Assembly (NCBI GenBank): GCA_026415215.1
Contig: JAOAHN010000065.1
Location: 1-64,000 of the forward strand
DNA: 64,000 nucleotides
From: Candidatus Hydrogenedentota bacterium
Lineage (GTDB): Bacteria > Hydrogenedentota > Hydrogenedentia > Hydrogenedentales > Hydrogenedentaceae
Direction of reading: 5' to 3'
Shown here: one piece after another, positions 20,310-31,150 of the stretch
How positions within the stretch are numbered: position 1 is the first letter of the stretch
How the letters are laid out: each line of letters starts with the position of its first letter
Translations under genes and position numbers: made by a program
The notes under the pieces: generated by a model
Databases searched by the model: none
The model's input: only the letters and a program-made list of their open reading frames with translations
Told to the model about the DNA's origin: nothing

Positions 20310-20640
20310 AATACTTACCTCGTTGTGATGTGAGATTAAATAAATATTTATTTCGTGTGTAAAGATTATTACAAAAACAGAGTTATCATTTGAAATTGTG
20401 GGTATGGGGTATTTGGGCTTACCTATGGTATATCTGTTGTAGCCATATACTAAATCAATCCATATTTTTGCAATAATATCATTTACTGTTATTAAAAGAT
20501 GGAGTAATCTTTTAAAAATAGCATTTTTTTGTTATTTTGTTAACAAATATTTGTTAAATCGTGTTATAATTTATATCACAGTAAAAAAGTTTAAGAAGAG
20601 TGGGAAGAGGACATAATTTGTGGGATAGGTCTTAAACGGA
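20310..20640. other. 331-bp divergent intergenic region with inverted repeats and a promoter
   Basis: AT-rich gap between the nitrilase-fold gene and the MshEN gene. It holds a hairpin at 20492-20515 (9-bp arms TTAAAAGAT/ATCTTTTAA, 6-base loop), a 12-bp palindrome TTTGTTAACAAA at 20536-20547 and an extended -10 at 20562-20570. No short gene is visible. Confidence 0.6.
20536..20570 (+). promoter_or_regulatory. Extended -10 promoter with adjoining palindrome, upstream of the MshEN gene
   Basis: TGTTATAAT at 20562-20570 is a consensus extended -10 element (TG-n-TATAAT). The palindrome TTTGTTAACAAA (20536-20547) occupies the -35 region, and its half-site recurs as TTTGTTAAAT at 20550-20559. A repressor bound here would block RNA polymerase. 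No good -35 is seen, as expected for an extended -10. Confidence 0.5.
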
Positions 20641-21678
20641 ATGCAACCTAATGAAGAAAAAAAAGATTTAAGAAGTTTTAATCCGACATCAGTTACTCCT
20701 GAGTCAACTAAAAATTTGGACCGAGAGATTCTGGAGTGGTCAAAATATTACAGCGAAATCTTTTCTCGGATTACTCAAATGGTAGATAGAATCAGGGATA
20801 AACTTCCCCGCTTCAAAATCTCCCTCCAAAACAGACGGAGACTCAACGCTTTTATGAAGAAACTCCAGAGCTCAGTTCAGCGGGCGATTACGGTTGAGGA
20901 AAAGACGCGATTAATTTATTTAGCGCAGGAGCAGATAAGAGAAATTAGGTCAGCTCTTGCCCATTGTTATACAGCAACTGTAGCATTTGAGGATGCTTTA
21001 GAAAGAACGCTGAGGTTATTGGAAGGTTTGCCTGAAGACACGGTTGAAGTCGAAACTCATGAGGGTAAGAGTAAGGAAATAGAAGTGGGTTCTCAACAAA
21101 CACCTGAGGATTCATTTTTTAAGGAATTTTATCGTAAGGTTCCTGGGCTTGTTACAAATGAGGAAATACTTCGAAAGCAGTGGGATAGAAAAGAAGGGGA
21201 AGAACCCGAATTAGAAAGAGAAGAAGAATACGCTGAGAAACTTAGATTTGGGGAGATTTTGATAAAAGAAGGTGTGGTTACAAGAGAACAGCTTCAAAAA
21301 GCTTTGCTATATCAAAGACAAATGAGCAGTCGTCGTGAACCTCTTGGCTCAATCCTTGTTAGATTAGGTTATACAGACGATGTCTCGATTGCAAGAGCCC
21401 TTGCGAAACAGAGTGGATACACATTTATCTCAAATCTTACTGATTATCCAATTCATTCTTCAGCGGTTAAGCTGGTTCCGGAACGGTTGGCAAGAACCCA
21501 TGAGTGTATGCCTCTTGAGGTGCGGGGAAATACTCTGAGAATAGCTATTGCGAATCCATATAACCTTTTGGCTTTAGAGGATTTAAAGCTTGTTACAAAC
21601 TGTAACTTAGAAATAGTGGTTGCTCCGAAGGGACAAATAATGTCAATGATAAGGAGGAGTTATAAGCCAACTATTTAG
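20641..21678 (+). CDS. Stand-alone MshEN (GspE N-terminal) domain protein
   Basis: 345 residues. The first ~150 are charged and probably helical (RITQMVDRIRDKL, RNRRRLNAFMKKLQ-like stretches), then an acidic linker, then residues about 200-345 match the MshEN/T2SSE_N domain: RFGEILIKEGVVTREQLQKAL, LGSILVRLGY, ALAKQSGYTFISNL and the closing LRIAIANPYNLLALEDLKL. That domain normally precedes the ATPase of type II secretion/type IV pilus motors and can bind cyclic di-GMP. No ATPase follows here; the neighbour rng is convergent and overlaps by 8 bp. Possible regulator or adaptor. Confidence 0.7.
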   Translation: MQPNEEKKDLRSFNPTSVTPESTKNLDREILEWSKYYSEIFSRITQMVDRIRDKLPRFKISLQNRRRLNAFMKKLQSSVQRAITVEEKTRLIYLAQEQIREIRSALAHCYTATVAFEDALERTLRLLEGLPEDTVEVETHEGKSKEIEVGSQQTPEDSFFKEFYRKVPGLVTNEEILRKQWDRKEGEEPELEREEEYAEKLRFGEILIKEGVVTREQLQKALLYQRQMSSRREPLGSILVRLGYTDDVSIARALAKQSGYTFISNLTDYPIHSSAVKLVPERLARTHECMPLEVRGNTLRIAIANPYNLLALEDLKLVTNCNLEIVVAPKGQIMSMIRRSYKPTI

Positions 21679-23218
21679 AAAAGTTCCCACTGATTCTTGA
21701 CTCTATGATGTATCTGCTTTTTCCGCTGAGGATTCTATAATCTTCAAGGTGAAAATCTGAGACCGATTCGAGATTTATTTCTATGTTGTTCTTCTTGCAA
21801 AAATCATCTAATATCTCTGAATATTCTTCCCTGTATCTTTTTATGATTGCGGGATGTGCTTGCAGTATAAATTTCTTTTCACGAGCGGTAACGGAGATCT
21901 CTTTCAATCTTCTGGATATTTCCATCATAACTGTAGTTACGGAACGGATGTAACCCTTGCCTTCACAATAAGGACACGACTGGGATAGGGTTTTTACCAC
22001 ATTTTGCTTTACTCTTTGGCGAGTCATTTCTATCATTCCCAGCTGAGTTATTTCGGATATAGTAATTTTGGCTCTATCGTTTTTAAGGGATTCTAAGAAA
22101 TGGTTTAAAAGTTTTTTTCTGTTTTGTTCTTGGGTCATGTCAATAAAATCGATTACTATAATTCCGCTTAGGTCTCTCAACCTAACTTGGCGGGCAATTT
22201 CTTCTGCTGCTTCTAAGTTTGTTTGGAGAATAGTTTCCTCTAATTCTTTCTTACCGGTGAAACTTCCAGTATTTACATCGATTGCCACAAGAGCCTCTGT
22301 TAGGTCGATTGTTATATATCCGCCGGATTTCAGTGGAACATTTCTATGGAAAAGCTTTTCTATCTCTTTTTCTATATTCATCTTAGAGAATATAGGGGTT
22401 TTAAGCTTGTATAATTTGACTCGAGTTTTCAAGTGAGGATCGAGTATATCAAGGAATTTCAAAATTTTTTCATAGTAGTATGCATCATCTATTGTAAGTC
22501 TATTAATTTCTTTGGTAAATCGATCTCTAACTACTCTTAAGATAGGACTTAAATCTTCTCTAATTAATCCCGGCCCCTTTAATGAATGAAACTTGTTCTG
22601 AATTTGTTCCCATAGCCTTAAAAGATAGTCCACATCATTTTTTAAGTCTTCTAAGGGTTTGTTGTTGGACGCTGTTCTTAATACAATTCCCATATCTTTT
22701 GGTTTTATCTGCTGAATAATTTTTTTTAATCTCTCACGCTCCTTTTCAGAGTCTATTTTTCTTGAGATTCCCGTAGCATTGATAGTGGGAAATAAGACAA
22801 CATATCGCCCAGGTAAGGTAATAAATGTAGTTAGTCTTGCTCCTTTATTGCCTATTTGGTCCTTTACTACTTGAACAAGCAAATATTGGTTTTCACGGAT
22901 TAAATCTTGGATTTTTGGAGGGCCTTGAAAGCCTTTTTTATAGATTGGTTTCGGAACCATTTCTTCATCAATTGTAAAATCTTCAAACTCTTTTGATATA
23001 TCGGATACATATAAAAATCCGTTTTTGCCTGTTCCTATGTTTATGAAAGCAGCTTGAATTCCTGCGACTATATCTTCTACCCTCCCTTTGTAGATATTTC
23101 CTACGAGTGAAGGAGCTTCAGCTCTTTCTATGATAAGTTCAGCCAATTTATTGTTCTCTAATAAAGCTATTCGCGTTTCTAATTTTTCTACATTAATTAC
23201 AAGCTCTTTCATTGTCAC
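21671..23218 (-). CDS. rng: Ribonuclease G/E family endoribonuclease
   Basis: 515 residues. Processes rRNA and degrades mRNA. The N-terminal S1 domain (residues about 35-130, GNIYKGRVEDIVAGIQAAFINIGTG split) is followed by the RNase E/G catalytic core with the metal-binding ITIDLTEALVAIDVNTGSF-type segment near 305 and DLSGIIVIDFIDM. The Zn-link CPYCEGKGY is near residue 412. No E-type degradosome scaffold follows, so RNase G length. Start is GTG, overlapping the rodA stop by 4 bp (GTGA). It is the last gene of the mre-rod operon, as often seen. Confidence 0.93.
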   Translation of the reverse strand: MTMKELVINVEKLETRIALLENNKLAELIIERAEAPSLVGNIYKGRVEDIVAGIQAAFINIGTGKNGFLYVSDISKEFEDFTIDEEMVPKPIYKKGFQGPPKIQDLIRENQYLLVQVVKDQIGNKGARLTTFITLPGRYVVLFPTINATGISRKIDSEKERERLKKIIQQIKPKDMGIVLRTASNNKPLEDLKNDVDYLLRLWEQIQNKFHSLKGPGLIREDLSPILRVVRDRFTKEINRLTIDDAYYYEKILKFLDILDPHLKTRVKLYKLKTPIFSKMNIEKEIEKLFHRNVPLKSGGYITIDLTEALVAIDVNTGSFTGKKELEETILQTNLEAAEEIARQVRLRDLSGIIVIDFIDMTQEQNRKKLLNHFLESLKNDRAKITISEITQLGMIEMTRQRVKQNVVKTLSQSCPYCEGKGYIRSVTTVMMEISRRLKEISVTAREKKFILQAHPAIIKRYREEYSEILDDFCKKNNIEINLESVSDFHLEDYRILSGKSRYIIESRISGNFSK

Positions 23219-24441
23219 TCAACCTTGAACAAAAAGGCTTTTTGCTTTGGCACACTGAATATTAAGCCGATAGCTACCATACAAGTTAGATAAAATGATC
23301 TCCCATAACTTAGGAAAGGTAAAGGTAATCCTGTAACTGGTAGCAGTCCCATAGTAATCCCTATGTTTACAGATATGTGGAAGAAGAATATAGCAGTTAC
23401 TCCTACAATTAATAGTTTTCCTTCATATTCAGTAGCTTTATAAGCGAGAGTAAGCATTCTTATTAGCAATAAAAGATACAATATTAGCAGGCCTAAAGAT
23501 TTGTAAAAGCCATTTTCTTCTGCAAAGTGAGAAAATATAAAATCTGTATGATATTCTGGAAGATAGTTTAATCTTGATTGGGTACCTTTTCTGAAACCTT
23601 TTCCATATATACCACCACTTCCAATAGTGATTTTACTTTGATAGGTTTGCCATCCGCTTCCCTTAATGTCTGCATCTGGATTAAAGAATGAGTATATTCT
23701 CATAAGCTGATGGGGTTTTAAGGGGAGGTAAGGTGGATGCTCCCCCGCTCTGATTTTCTCTGGTGTAAGGCTACTTATTTCTAAGTAGAGAAATACTATG
23801 ACTATAAACCCTGCTAATATGGTAGCAACCCAGTGCCAAATTTTACACCCACCTATGAGAAGCATAAATATTACGATGGGTATAAGGCTGACTGCAGTAC
23901 CAAGATTTGGCTGAAGTAATATTAGAATTGCTGGAATAGCAGTGATTACGAAAGCCATTGCGTACCACCAAAATTTACGAATCCTTTCTTCTACCATTTT
24001 GAAATACCAGGTTAGTGTGAGAACTAATAAAATTTTATTTATTTCTGATGGTTGGAATCTAAGAGCTCCGAGTTCATACCACCTTTCACTCCCTTTTACT
24101 TGTATTCCTAACCCGAAAATCCCTACTAATATGATGATAGAGATTATGTAAAATACTGGGGAGATTGACACGAATATTTTGTAGTCAATTATGGTAAGGA
24201 GGAAAACAATTGGGAGTGTTATGAAAAATATTGTGAGGTGTTTGTAAAAGTAAGATATAGAATGTTCTTCACTTGCACTAAACATATTTAACCAGCCAAT
24301 TACAACCAGTGCTATAGCTAATATAGAGAGAAGCGGATCAATATTTTTTACCTTTCTGAAATCTAATAGTTTGAAGTTATCTTCCCCAGTAATTGAGGCA
24401 AAGGTAGATATTTTGTTATTAATTGGGGCGGGTGAATTCAT
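23215..24441 (-). CDS. rodA: Peptidoglycan glycosyltransferase RodA (SEDS family)
   Basis: 408 residues with about ten membrane helices. Polymerises lipid II during cell elongation together with PBP2. Family signatures visible: GAGGSGIYGKGF-like IGSGGIYGKGFRKGTQSRL, LPEYHTDFIFSHFAEENGF with the conserved H-T-D-F, and GLLPVTGLPLPFLSYGRS. The start overlaps the mrdA stop by ATGA. An extra ~30-residue polar N-terminus precedes the first helix. Confidence 0.96.
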   Translation of the reverse strand: MNSPAPINNKISTFASITGEDNFKLLDFRKVKNIDPLLSILAIALVVIGWLNMFSASEEHSISYFYKHLTIFFITLPIVFLLTIIDYKIFVSISPVFYIISIIILVGIFGLGIQVKGSERWYELGALRFQPSEINKILLVLTLTWYFKMVEERIRKFWWYAMAFVITAIPAILILLQPNLGTAVSLIPIVIFMLLIGGCKIWHWVATILAGFIVIVFLYLEISSLTPEKIRAGEHPPYLPLKPHQLMRIYSFFNPDADIKGSGWQTYQSKITIGSGGIYGKGFRKGTQSRLNYLPEYHTDFIFSHFAEENGFYKSLGLLILYLLLLIRMLTLAYKATEYEGKLLIVGVTAIFFFHISVNIGITMGLLPVTGLPLPFLSYGRSFYLTCMVAIGLIFSVPKQKAFLFKVE

Positions 24442-26384
24442 CTCTGGGTAAACTCCTCCGAATTCCTTCCTTTTGCTATAAGGGAATCTTGTGTTTTTTG
24501 GCGATCGCGGGAGTAGAAGAAGGATATGATTTCTTTCGCTAAGGGAGCAGCTGCAGATGACCCATGTGCCCCGTGTTCTATGATGATGCAGATGGCTATT
24601 GGGGGCTTTTTGTCAATTACTCCTGCGATGAACCACGCATGATCTCTAAGCTCTTTCGGCATGTCCTCTACGGATTTGTATTTTTTTTGAACTTCAAGTG
24701 AGACTACTTGGGCTGTTCCTGTCTTACCGATTACCGTTATTCCTTCTACCCTGGCTTGTTTGCCTGTTCCCGCGGGTTTGTTTCCAATAGGTTCTACACA
24801 GAGTTGCATGCCCTGGATTACAGTTTTCAGGGTTTTTTCTGAAAAAATTCTTTCAGTAGAAATTGGTGGAGTGTAAGATGCATTGACATGAGGATACACT
24901 CTGTATCCCCCATTAATTATTGTTGCCATTAGAACCGCATTTTGTAGAGGTGTAGTTGAGCAACTCCCTTGACCTATACTTAGGTTTACTGTATCTCCCG
25001 GATACCATCTTTGTTCCCAGATTGGTTTATCCGCATTTACTTTAGATTTCCATTCTTTGTTCGGTATAAGTCCAGGCACTTCAATAGGTAAATCTATGCC
25101 TGTATAACATCCTAAACCTATTTTTTTAGCGTATTCTGAGATATTGTCTATTCCTAATTTTAGCCCTACATTATAAAAGAAGACATCACATGAGTATGCA
25201 ATTGCATCGACTACATTTACGGAGCCATGCCCATGTTTCTGCCAACATAGCCATTCACGGCCTTTCCCGTCAATTTTAAAAGAGCCTGGGCAGTAAAATG
25301 TTGTAGTAGGTGTTATTACCCCTTTCTCAAGCGCAGTTGCAGCAAGGAATATTTTTAAAACAGAGCCGGGTGGATAATGCTCACTTATTGCACGATTAGC
25401 CATTTTATTAGGTTTGCTTTTTAGAGTTTCCAACCTTTCTAAGTCCTTACCTTTAGTTACAAATATATTTGGGTCGTATCTCGGGCTACTTGCCATTGCA
25501 AGCACTGCCCCTGTTTCCGCTTCTAATACTACTATGGCTCCACTTTCTGTAGAGAGTAGGTTCTCACAGAAGCTCTGGAGTGCAATGTCGAGGGTTAGAA
25601 TTACATCATTCCCAGGTTTTGGTTCCTCCTTGTAAAGTTCCTCTTCTAAAAGGAAGTGTCCTCGAGTATCTCTTCTCGCAAGAACGAAATTCCCGTATTT
25701 ATCTGTTCTGAGTTGAGGTAGCCCCGCGGCATATTTTGTGATCATCATCCAACCTGGAGTACCTCTGAGCAAGTTTTCATAATATTTTTCTACCCCGGCT
25801 CTGCCTATTAAATCTCCGATATAGTAATCATTGTTAATTTCTAATTCTTCTTTGCTAATCTCGTTTATGTAACCAATTATTTGGCCTGCAGTAGAACCAT
25901 AGGGGTATCTTCGTTGAGGTTGGGTAATTGTATATATCCCTGGTAATCTAAAAATGTTTTCTTCCAATTTTATCCAGTCTGAGCGAGGGATGTCTCTCTT
26001 GATTATTATTTGAGTAAATGGTTCATTTCTGAATTTTTCCACTTGTTGGGAGAGCCAATCAGGGTTTATATTCAAAATTATATTAAGTGTTTTTGCTACT
26101 TCATTTAATTTTTCTTTAGGACAATCTCCCGGAACGAAAATTACATCAGTGGAAGTTCTATTATCTGCTAATATTATCCCTTCTCTGGTTAAAATTTTGC
26201 CTCTTTCCGCTTTTAATATTTGTGGCCAAACTTTATTGTTTTCTGCCTTTTCTTTGTAGATTTCGCCTTGCTTGACTTGAAGTTCCCACAGTCGTGAGAT
26301 CAGAGCTAATATAACTACTGTTATGAATAAGCCAAGAACTACGATTCTTTTATTAATTTCATTTTGAAGTTCTTTATTTTCCAT
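24438..26384 (-). CDS. mrdA: Penicillin-binding protein 2 (elongation transpeptidase)
   Basis: 648 residues. Single N-terminal membrane helix (RIVVLGLFITVVILALISRLW), a pedestal/dimerisation domain, then the transpeptidase domain. Catalytic motifs: S-x-x-K as PPGSVLK, S-x-N-type SIGQGSC and K-T-G as GKTGTAQ. Crosslinks peptidoglycan on the outer face of the inner membrane in complex with RodA. Lies between mreD (4-bp gap) and rodA (4-bp overlap), the standard order. Confidence 0.96.
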   Translation of the reverse strand: MENKELQNEINKRIVVLGLFITVVILALISRLWELQVKQGEIYKEKAENNKVWPQILKAERGKILTREGIILADNRTSTDVIFVPGDCPKEKLNEVAKTLNIILNINPDWLSQQVEKFRNEPFTQIIIKRDIPRSDWIKLEENIFRLPGIYTITQPQRRYPYGSTAGQIIGYINEISKEELEINNDYYIGDLIGRAGVEKYYENLLRGTPGWMMITKYAAGLPQLRTDKYGNFVLARRDTRGHFLLEEELYKEEPKPGNDVILTLDIALQSFCENLLSTESGAIVVLEAETGAVLAMASSPRYDPNIFVTKGKDLERLETLKSKPNKMANRAISEHYPPGSVLKIFLAATALEKGVITPTTTFYCPGSFKIDGKGREWLCWQKHGHGSVNVVDAIAYSCDVFFYNVGLKLGIDNISEYAKKIGLGCYTGIDLPIEVPGLIPNKEWKSKVNADKPIWEQRWYPGDTVNLSIGQGSCSTTPLQNAVLMATIINGGYRVYPHVNASYTPPISTERIFSEKTLKTVIQGMQLCVEPIGNKPAGTGKQARVEGITVIGKTGTAQVVSLEVQKKYKSVEDMPKELRDHAWFIAGVIDKKPPIAICIIIEHGAHGSSAAAPLAKEIISFFYSRDRQKTQDSLIAKGRNSEEFTQR

Positions 26385-26388
26385 AAAT

Positions 26389-26904
26389 TTACTCTGATAT
26401 TTGATAATTAAATATTGTGTCAGAGAAGTTGAGAATACTGCTAATAACCCAGAAGGCTATTGGAGTCAAAATAGCGGTATAGAATGATTGTGGAATAGTA
26501 TCTGCTATTAATGTATAGAAAAAGTTGGTAAATGGATCTTGTAAATAAGATACAGTATTAAAGATGACTCCGTAAAGTAAGGAAGCGAAGAAGATTAATG
26601 TAGCTTTTACCGCTGGATGTAATGATATTAATCTGGCAGAAATTTTTCCAAAAGCGAACGCTGGTACTACAAAACAGAGTATGTGGAAACCTAAGGTAGT
26701 ATTGCTCGCAACATCGAGGTAAAGTCCTGCTAATATACTCGCCACCATAGCTCGTTCTTCTCCATAAGTGAGGGCTATATAAATGATTCCAATAAGAGGT
26801 AAGTTAGGCGAAGCGTTTCCTATTTTTAGAATTTCGGGCCAACTTATCTGGAGCCCGACTAATAAAAATGTTGTGAAAATCCAAATAATGTGATAGATAA
26901 TCAT
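26389..26904 (-). CDS. mreD: Rod shape-determining protein MreD
   Basis: 171 residues, five to six hydrophobic segments, with GEERAMVASILAGLYLDV and the LGFHILCFVVPAF stretch seen in MreD. Its place between mreC and mrdA makes the call firm despite the family's low conservation. An inner-membrane partner of MreC in the elongasome. Confidence 0.9.
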   Translation of the reverse strand: MIIYHIIWIFTTFLLVGLQISWPEILKIGNASPNLPLIGIIYIALTYGEERAMVASILAGLYLDVASNTTLGFHILCFVVPAFAFGKISARLISLHPAVKATLIFFASLLYGVIFNTVSYLQDPFTNFFYTLIADTIPQSFYTAILTPIAFWVISSILNFSDTIFNYQISE

Positions 26905-26910
26905 GGTGGT

Positions 26911-27834
26911 TTACGGAGCTAAGAGTTCCTGAATGGGTAGCTGTTTGCTGGTTTCTGTATTAGCTTCATCTATATTTTGGACATATACAGAATCCAATGG
27001 GTCTATTTTTGTCTCCAATACATACACCACATCTAAATTATAAGGGTCTACTATGGGGATTATATCTGCGGTTTTCCACATAGTTCCGGTTTCGTGAATG
27101 GCTTGGATTTTCCCGATAGGTATTCCAGCGGGAAATAAACTCTCGGGGCTTGTAACTATTAAGTCGCCTATTTTAACCGTTTCATATATATCGATGTAGT
27201 TCATAGTGCAGACTTTTCTAAAATCACCTGCAGGGAAAATTACTCCATCGTATGCGCGGAGTCGGGTTCTCTCAATCATAGCCCCGATTCTACAATTTTT
27301 ATTGTGAAGCGTCGCTACAACGGAAGTATAGGGGGAGGTTTCGATTATAATCCCAACTACTCCTTCGGGTGCTATAACACCTTGAGATACTGTGACGCCA
27401 TCTTTTGTTCCTTTATCTATCCTGAGAGTTCCGCGATAAATTTCCACTACATTAGCAGGAATAAGTTTTGATTGTGGAAATTTTTCTTTTTTAATATCAT
27501 TTATGTTGAGGTAATTCTTTATTTTCTGAATACTCTCATTCTTCTCAATAAGTGCCAAACGAAGTTTCGTTAGTTCTTCTTTTAGTGATTGGTTTTCTCT
27601 TTGCAACTTTTCAGCGTGAAATATTGCTGTTATAGTGGTGTCTAAGCTTTTATTGATATAGTCTTTTGCAAAATATATAGGGACGGTAATAAAACTAAAA
27701 AACTCTTTTATAAATTTTTGAATAGGTTGAGTGGATGTTTCTGTGATTAGAGAAATTAAACAAAGAGAACATATAACGATGAAGATTATGGTAGAGCGGA
27801 AGTATGGATAACGAACTGAAGAGGTGGCTCTCAT
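26911..27834 (-). CDS. mreC: Rod shape-determining protein MreC
   Basis: 307 residues. One N-terminal membrane helix (IIFIVICSLCLISLI), a coiled coil (about 70-105, QRENQSLKEELTKLR), then the two beta domains with GTKDGVTVSQGVIAPEGVVG and NKNCRIGAMIERT. Periplasmic scaffold that binds PBP2 and activates RodA. 20-bp gap from mreB. Confidence 0.95.
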   Translation of the reverse strand: MRATSSVRYPYFRSTIIFIVICSLCLISLITETSTQPIQKFIKEFFSFITVPIYFAKDYINKSLDTTITAIFHAEKLQRENQSLKEELTKLRLALIEKNESIQKIKNYLNINDIKKEKFPQSKLIPANVVEIYRGTLRIDKGTKDGVTVSQGVIAPEGVVGIIIETSPYTSVVATLHNKNCRIGAMIERTRLRAYDGVIFPAGDFRKVCTMNYIDIYETVKIGDLIVTSPESLFPAGIPIGKIQAIHETGTMWKTADIIPIVDPYNLDVVYVLETKIDPLDSVYVQNIDEANTETSKQLPIQELLAP

Positions 27835-27854
27835 CTTGTTTTATCACCGCTTTA

Positions 27855-28937
<1,083 letters not shown>

Positions 28938-28955
28938 TTAGCTGTTAGGTTTTAA

Positions 28956-28964
28956 ATTATACCA
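28956..28964 (-). promoter_or_regulatory. Extended -10 promoter of the mreB operon
   Basis: On the minus strand TGGTATAAT, a consensus extended -10, about 73 bp before the mreB start. No clear -35. Confidence 0.5.
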
Positions 28965-29069
28965 AATTCAAGTTTATTATTTTATATAAGAAGTTTTTCA
29001 AAATGTCTCGAAGGTTTTCGGAGAGCCCCTCCTTTTTAAAGTTAAGTGTATCTATATGGACTACAGGAA

Positions 29070-29099
29070 TTGTGAGAATATGTGAATTTGTTGTATCAT
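29070..29099 (+). promoter_or_regulatory. Candidate promoter of the ftsH operon
   Basis: TTGTGA (29070-29075), 18-bp spacer, TATCAT (29094-29099), 42 bp before the ftsH start. The 258-bp mreB-ftsH gap holds no other gene. Confidence 0.4.
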
Positions 29100-29141
29100 A
29101 ATAAAATTGATTATTTATTGAGAAATAGAGGTCAGTAGAAG

Positions 29142-31094
29142 ATGAATACCTTTCTTAAACAAATATCTCTTTGGATAGTATTTTTGATCATCATGGTGTT
29201 AGTTCTGTCTAACTTTTCAAAGGTAAGGGGTCCTCAAAGAGAACTTCTTGAGCCGGATTTTGTTGAGCAATTGGACCGGGAAAACATAAAGTCGGTGGTA
29301 ATAAAAGAAGTGGGAAATAATCTTAAGCAAGTAGTGGCAGAGCTGAGAACGGAAGTGGATGGACAAAAGAGGATACAGTTTAATACTGACAATTTTAAGG
29401 AGGAATGGAAGAAGAAACTCGAAGAGCAAAAGGTGACCTATAAATATGAGACGGATAATCAGTTTTGGCAGGGACTTTTACTAAATGTATTGCCACTGAT
29501 AATAATAATGGGACTATTTTGGTTTTTTATGTTTAGGCAGGTCCAGGGAGGGAGTAGCAAAGCTCTTTCATTTGGCAAGAGTAGAGCAAGGCTTGTTAAC
29601 CAAAGCGATAAGGTTGTGACATTTGAGGATGTAGCGGGAGTAGATGAAGCTAAAGAAGAATTGCAGGAAATAGTGGAGTATCTAAAGGATCCAAGGAAAT
29701 TCTCAAGGTTAGGAGGTAAGATACCGAGAGGGGTTTTATTGGTAGGTCCTCCTGGGTCTGGAAAAACCTTGTTGGCAAGGGCAGTAGCCGGAGAGGCTAA
29801 TGTTCCCTTTTTCAGTATAAGTGGCTCGGATTTTGTTGAGATGTTTGTAGGTGTGGGAGCGAGCAGAGTTAGAGACTTGTTCCAGCAGGGATATAAGAAT
29901 GCGCCTTGTATTATTTTTATAGATGAAATTGATGCAGTGGGTAGACAAAGAGGAGCAGGGTTAGGAGGAGGACATGACGAAAGAGAACAGACTTTGAATC
30001 AACTCCTTGTTGAAATGGACGGCTTTAATAGTAATGAAGGTGTTATCTTGATGGCAGCTACTAATAGGCCCGATGTATTAGATAAAGCTTTGTTGAGACC
30101 GGGTAGGTTTGACCGCCAGATAGTAGTAGGTTTGCCTGATGTAAGAGGACGAAGACAGATACTTGAGGTCCATATAAGGAAACAGAAGGTTCCCTTAGAT
30201 GATGATGTTGATTTAGATATACTTGCGAAAAGTACACCAGGATTCTCGGGGGCTGATCTCGCTAATATGGTTAATGAAGCAGCTTTACTTGCGGCGAGAC
30301 GGAACAAAGAGAAAGTTAGTATGATAGATTTTGAAGATGCAAAAGACCGGGTTCTTATGGGTCCCGCTCGAAAGAGTCTTGCTTTAAGTCCGAAGGAGAA
30401 ATTACAGACAGCATATCACGAGGCGGGGCACGCTTTGGTGGCGAGATTGTTACCGGATGCAGATCCGATTCACAAAGCAACTATTATTCCCCGAGGTCCG
30501 TCTTTAGGTGTTACCAGCTTTCTTCCTGAAGAGGATAGACATAACCTTACGCAGAAATGGTGTCTTGCTACAATTAGGGTTACGATGGGTGGGAGAGCGG
30601 CAGAAGAAATAGTTTTCAATGAGTTTACAAGCGGTTGTGCTAATGATTTATTACAAGCGACTAAGCTAGCACATTCAATGGTATGTGAGTGGGGTATGAG
30701 CTCACTCGGACCTATAGCCTTTGGTAGAAACGACGAGGTATTCTTGGGAAGGGATTTCGTGAGGATGCGTGAGTTTAGCGAGGAAACAGCCGCGGCAGTA
30801 GATAGAGAAGTGCATAAGATACTCGAAGAGGCATATAGGGATGCAAAGACCTTATTAGAAAGGCACAAAAACGTGCTTGATGAGTTAGCCAAAAAACTGC
30901 ACGATAAAGAAGTTCTTGAATCGGATGAGGTTGATGAAGTTATATGTACAGTTGGAGGTGAACACTTACTACCGGAGAAATGGAGAGAGAGGAGGATAAA
31001 AAAGAAATTAGAGAGTGAAAAGAAAGAAAAACCATCTGAAGAATTGGTGCCAAACACTCCGCCTTTTCAACCTCCAATACCTGATTTGGCATAG
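29142..31094 (+). CDS. ftsH: ATP-dependent zinc metalloprotease FtsH
   Basis: 650 residues. Two N-terminal helices (about 8-23 and 110-128) bracket a small periplasmic domain; the AAA+ domain follows with Walker A GPPGSGKT, Walker [12 protein letters not shown] and the second region of homology [18 protein letters not shown]; the protease domain has the zinc site HEAGH near residue 427. It degrades unneeded membrane and regulatory proteins, including LpxC in Gram-negatives. First gene of an eight-gene plus-strand run; followed at 56 bp by folP. Confidence 0.98.
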   Translation: MNTFLKQISLWIVFLIIMVLVLSNFSKVRGPQRELLEPDFVEQLDRENIKSVVIKEVGNNLKQVVAELRTEVDGQKRIQFNTDNFKEEWKKKLEEQKVTYKYETDNQFWQGLLLNVLPLIIIMGLFWFFMFRQVQGGSSKALSFGKSRARLVNQSDKVVTFEDVAGVDEAKEELQEIVEYLKDPRKFSRLGGKIPRGVLLVGPPGSGKTLLARAVAGEANVPFFSISGSDFVEMFVGVGASRVRDLFQQGYKNAPCIIFIDEIDAVGRQRGAGLGGGHDEREQTLNQLLVEMDGFNSNEGVILMAATNRPDVLDKALLRPGRFDRQIVVGLPDVRGRRQILEVHIRKQKVPLDDDVDLDILAKSTPGFSGADLANMVNEAALLAARRNKEKVSMIDFEDAKDRVLMGPARKSLALSPKEKLQTAYHEAGHALVARLLPDADPIHKATIIPRGPSLGVTSFLPEEDRHNLTQKWCLATIRVTMGGRAAEEIVFNEFTSGCANDLLQATKLAHSMVCEWGMSSLGPIAFGRNDEVFLGRDFVRMREFSEETAAAVDREVHKILEEAYRDAKTLLERHKNVLDELAKKLHDKEVLESDEVDEVICTVGGEHLLPEKWRERRIKKKLESEKKEKPSEELVPNTPPFQPPIPDLA

Positions 31095-31150
31095 GAAGAC
31101 TGTATATATATTGTGTATGGGTGTCTTTACGGGATGGGAGTTAGGGGAAT

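Noticed and set aside
30470-31057. 195-codon open frame antisense to ftsH
   Set aside because: Ser-rich shadow of ftsH with no ribosome-binding site.
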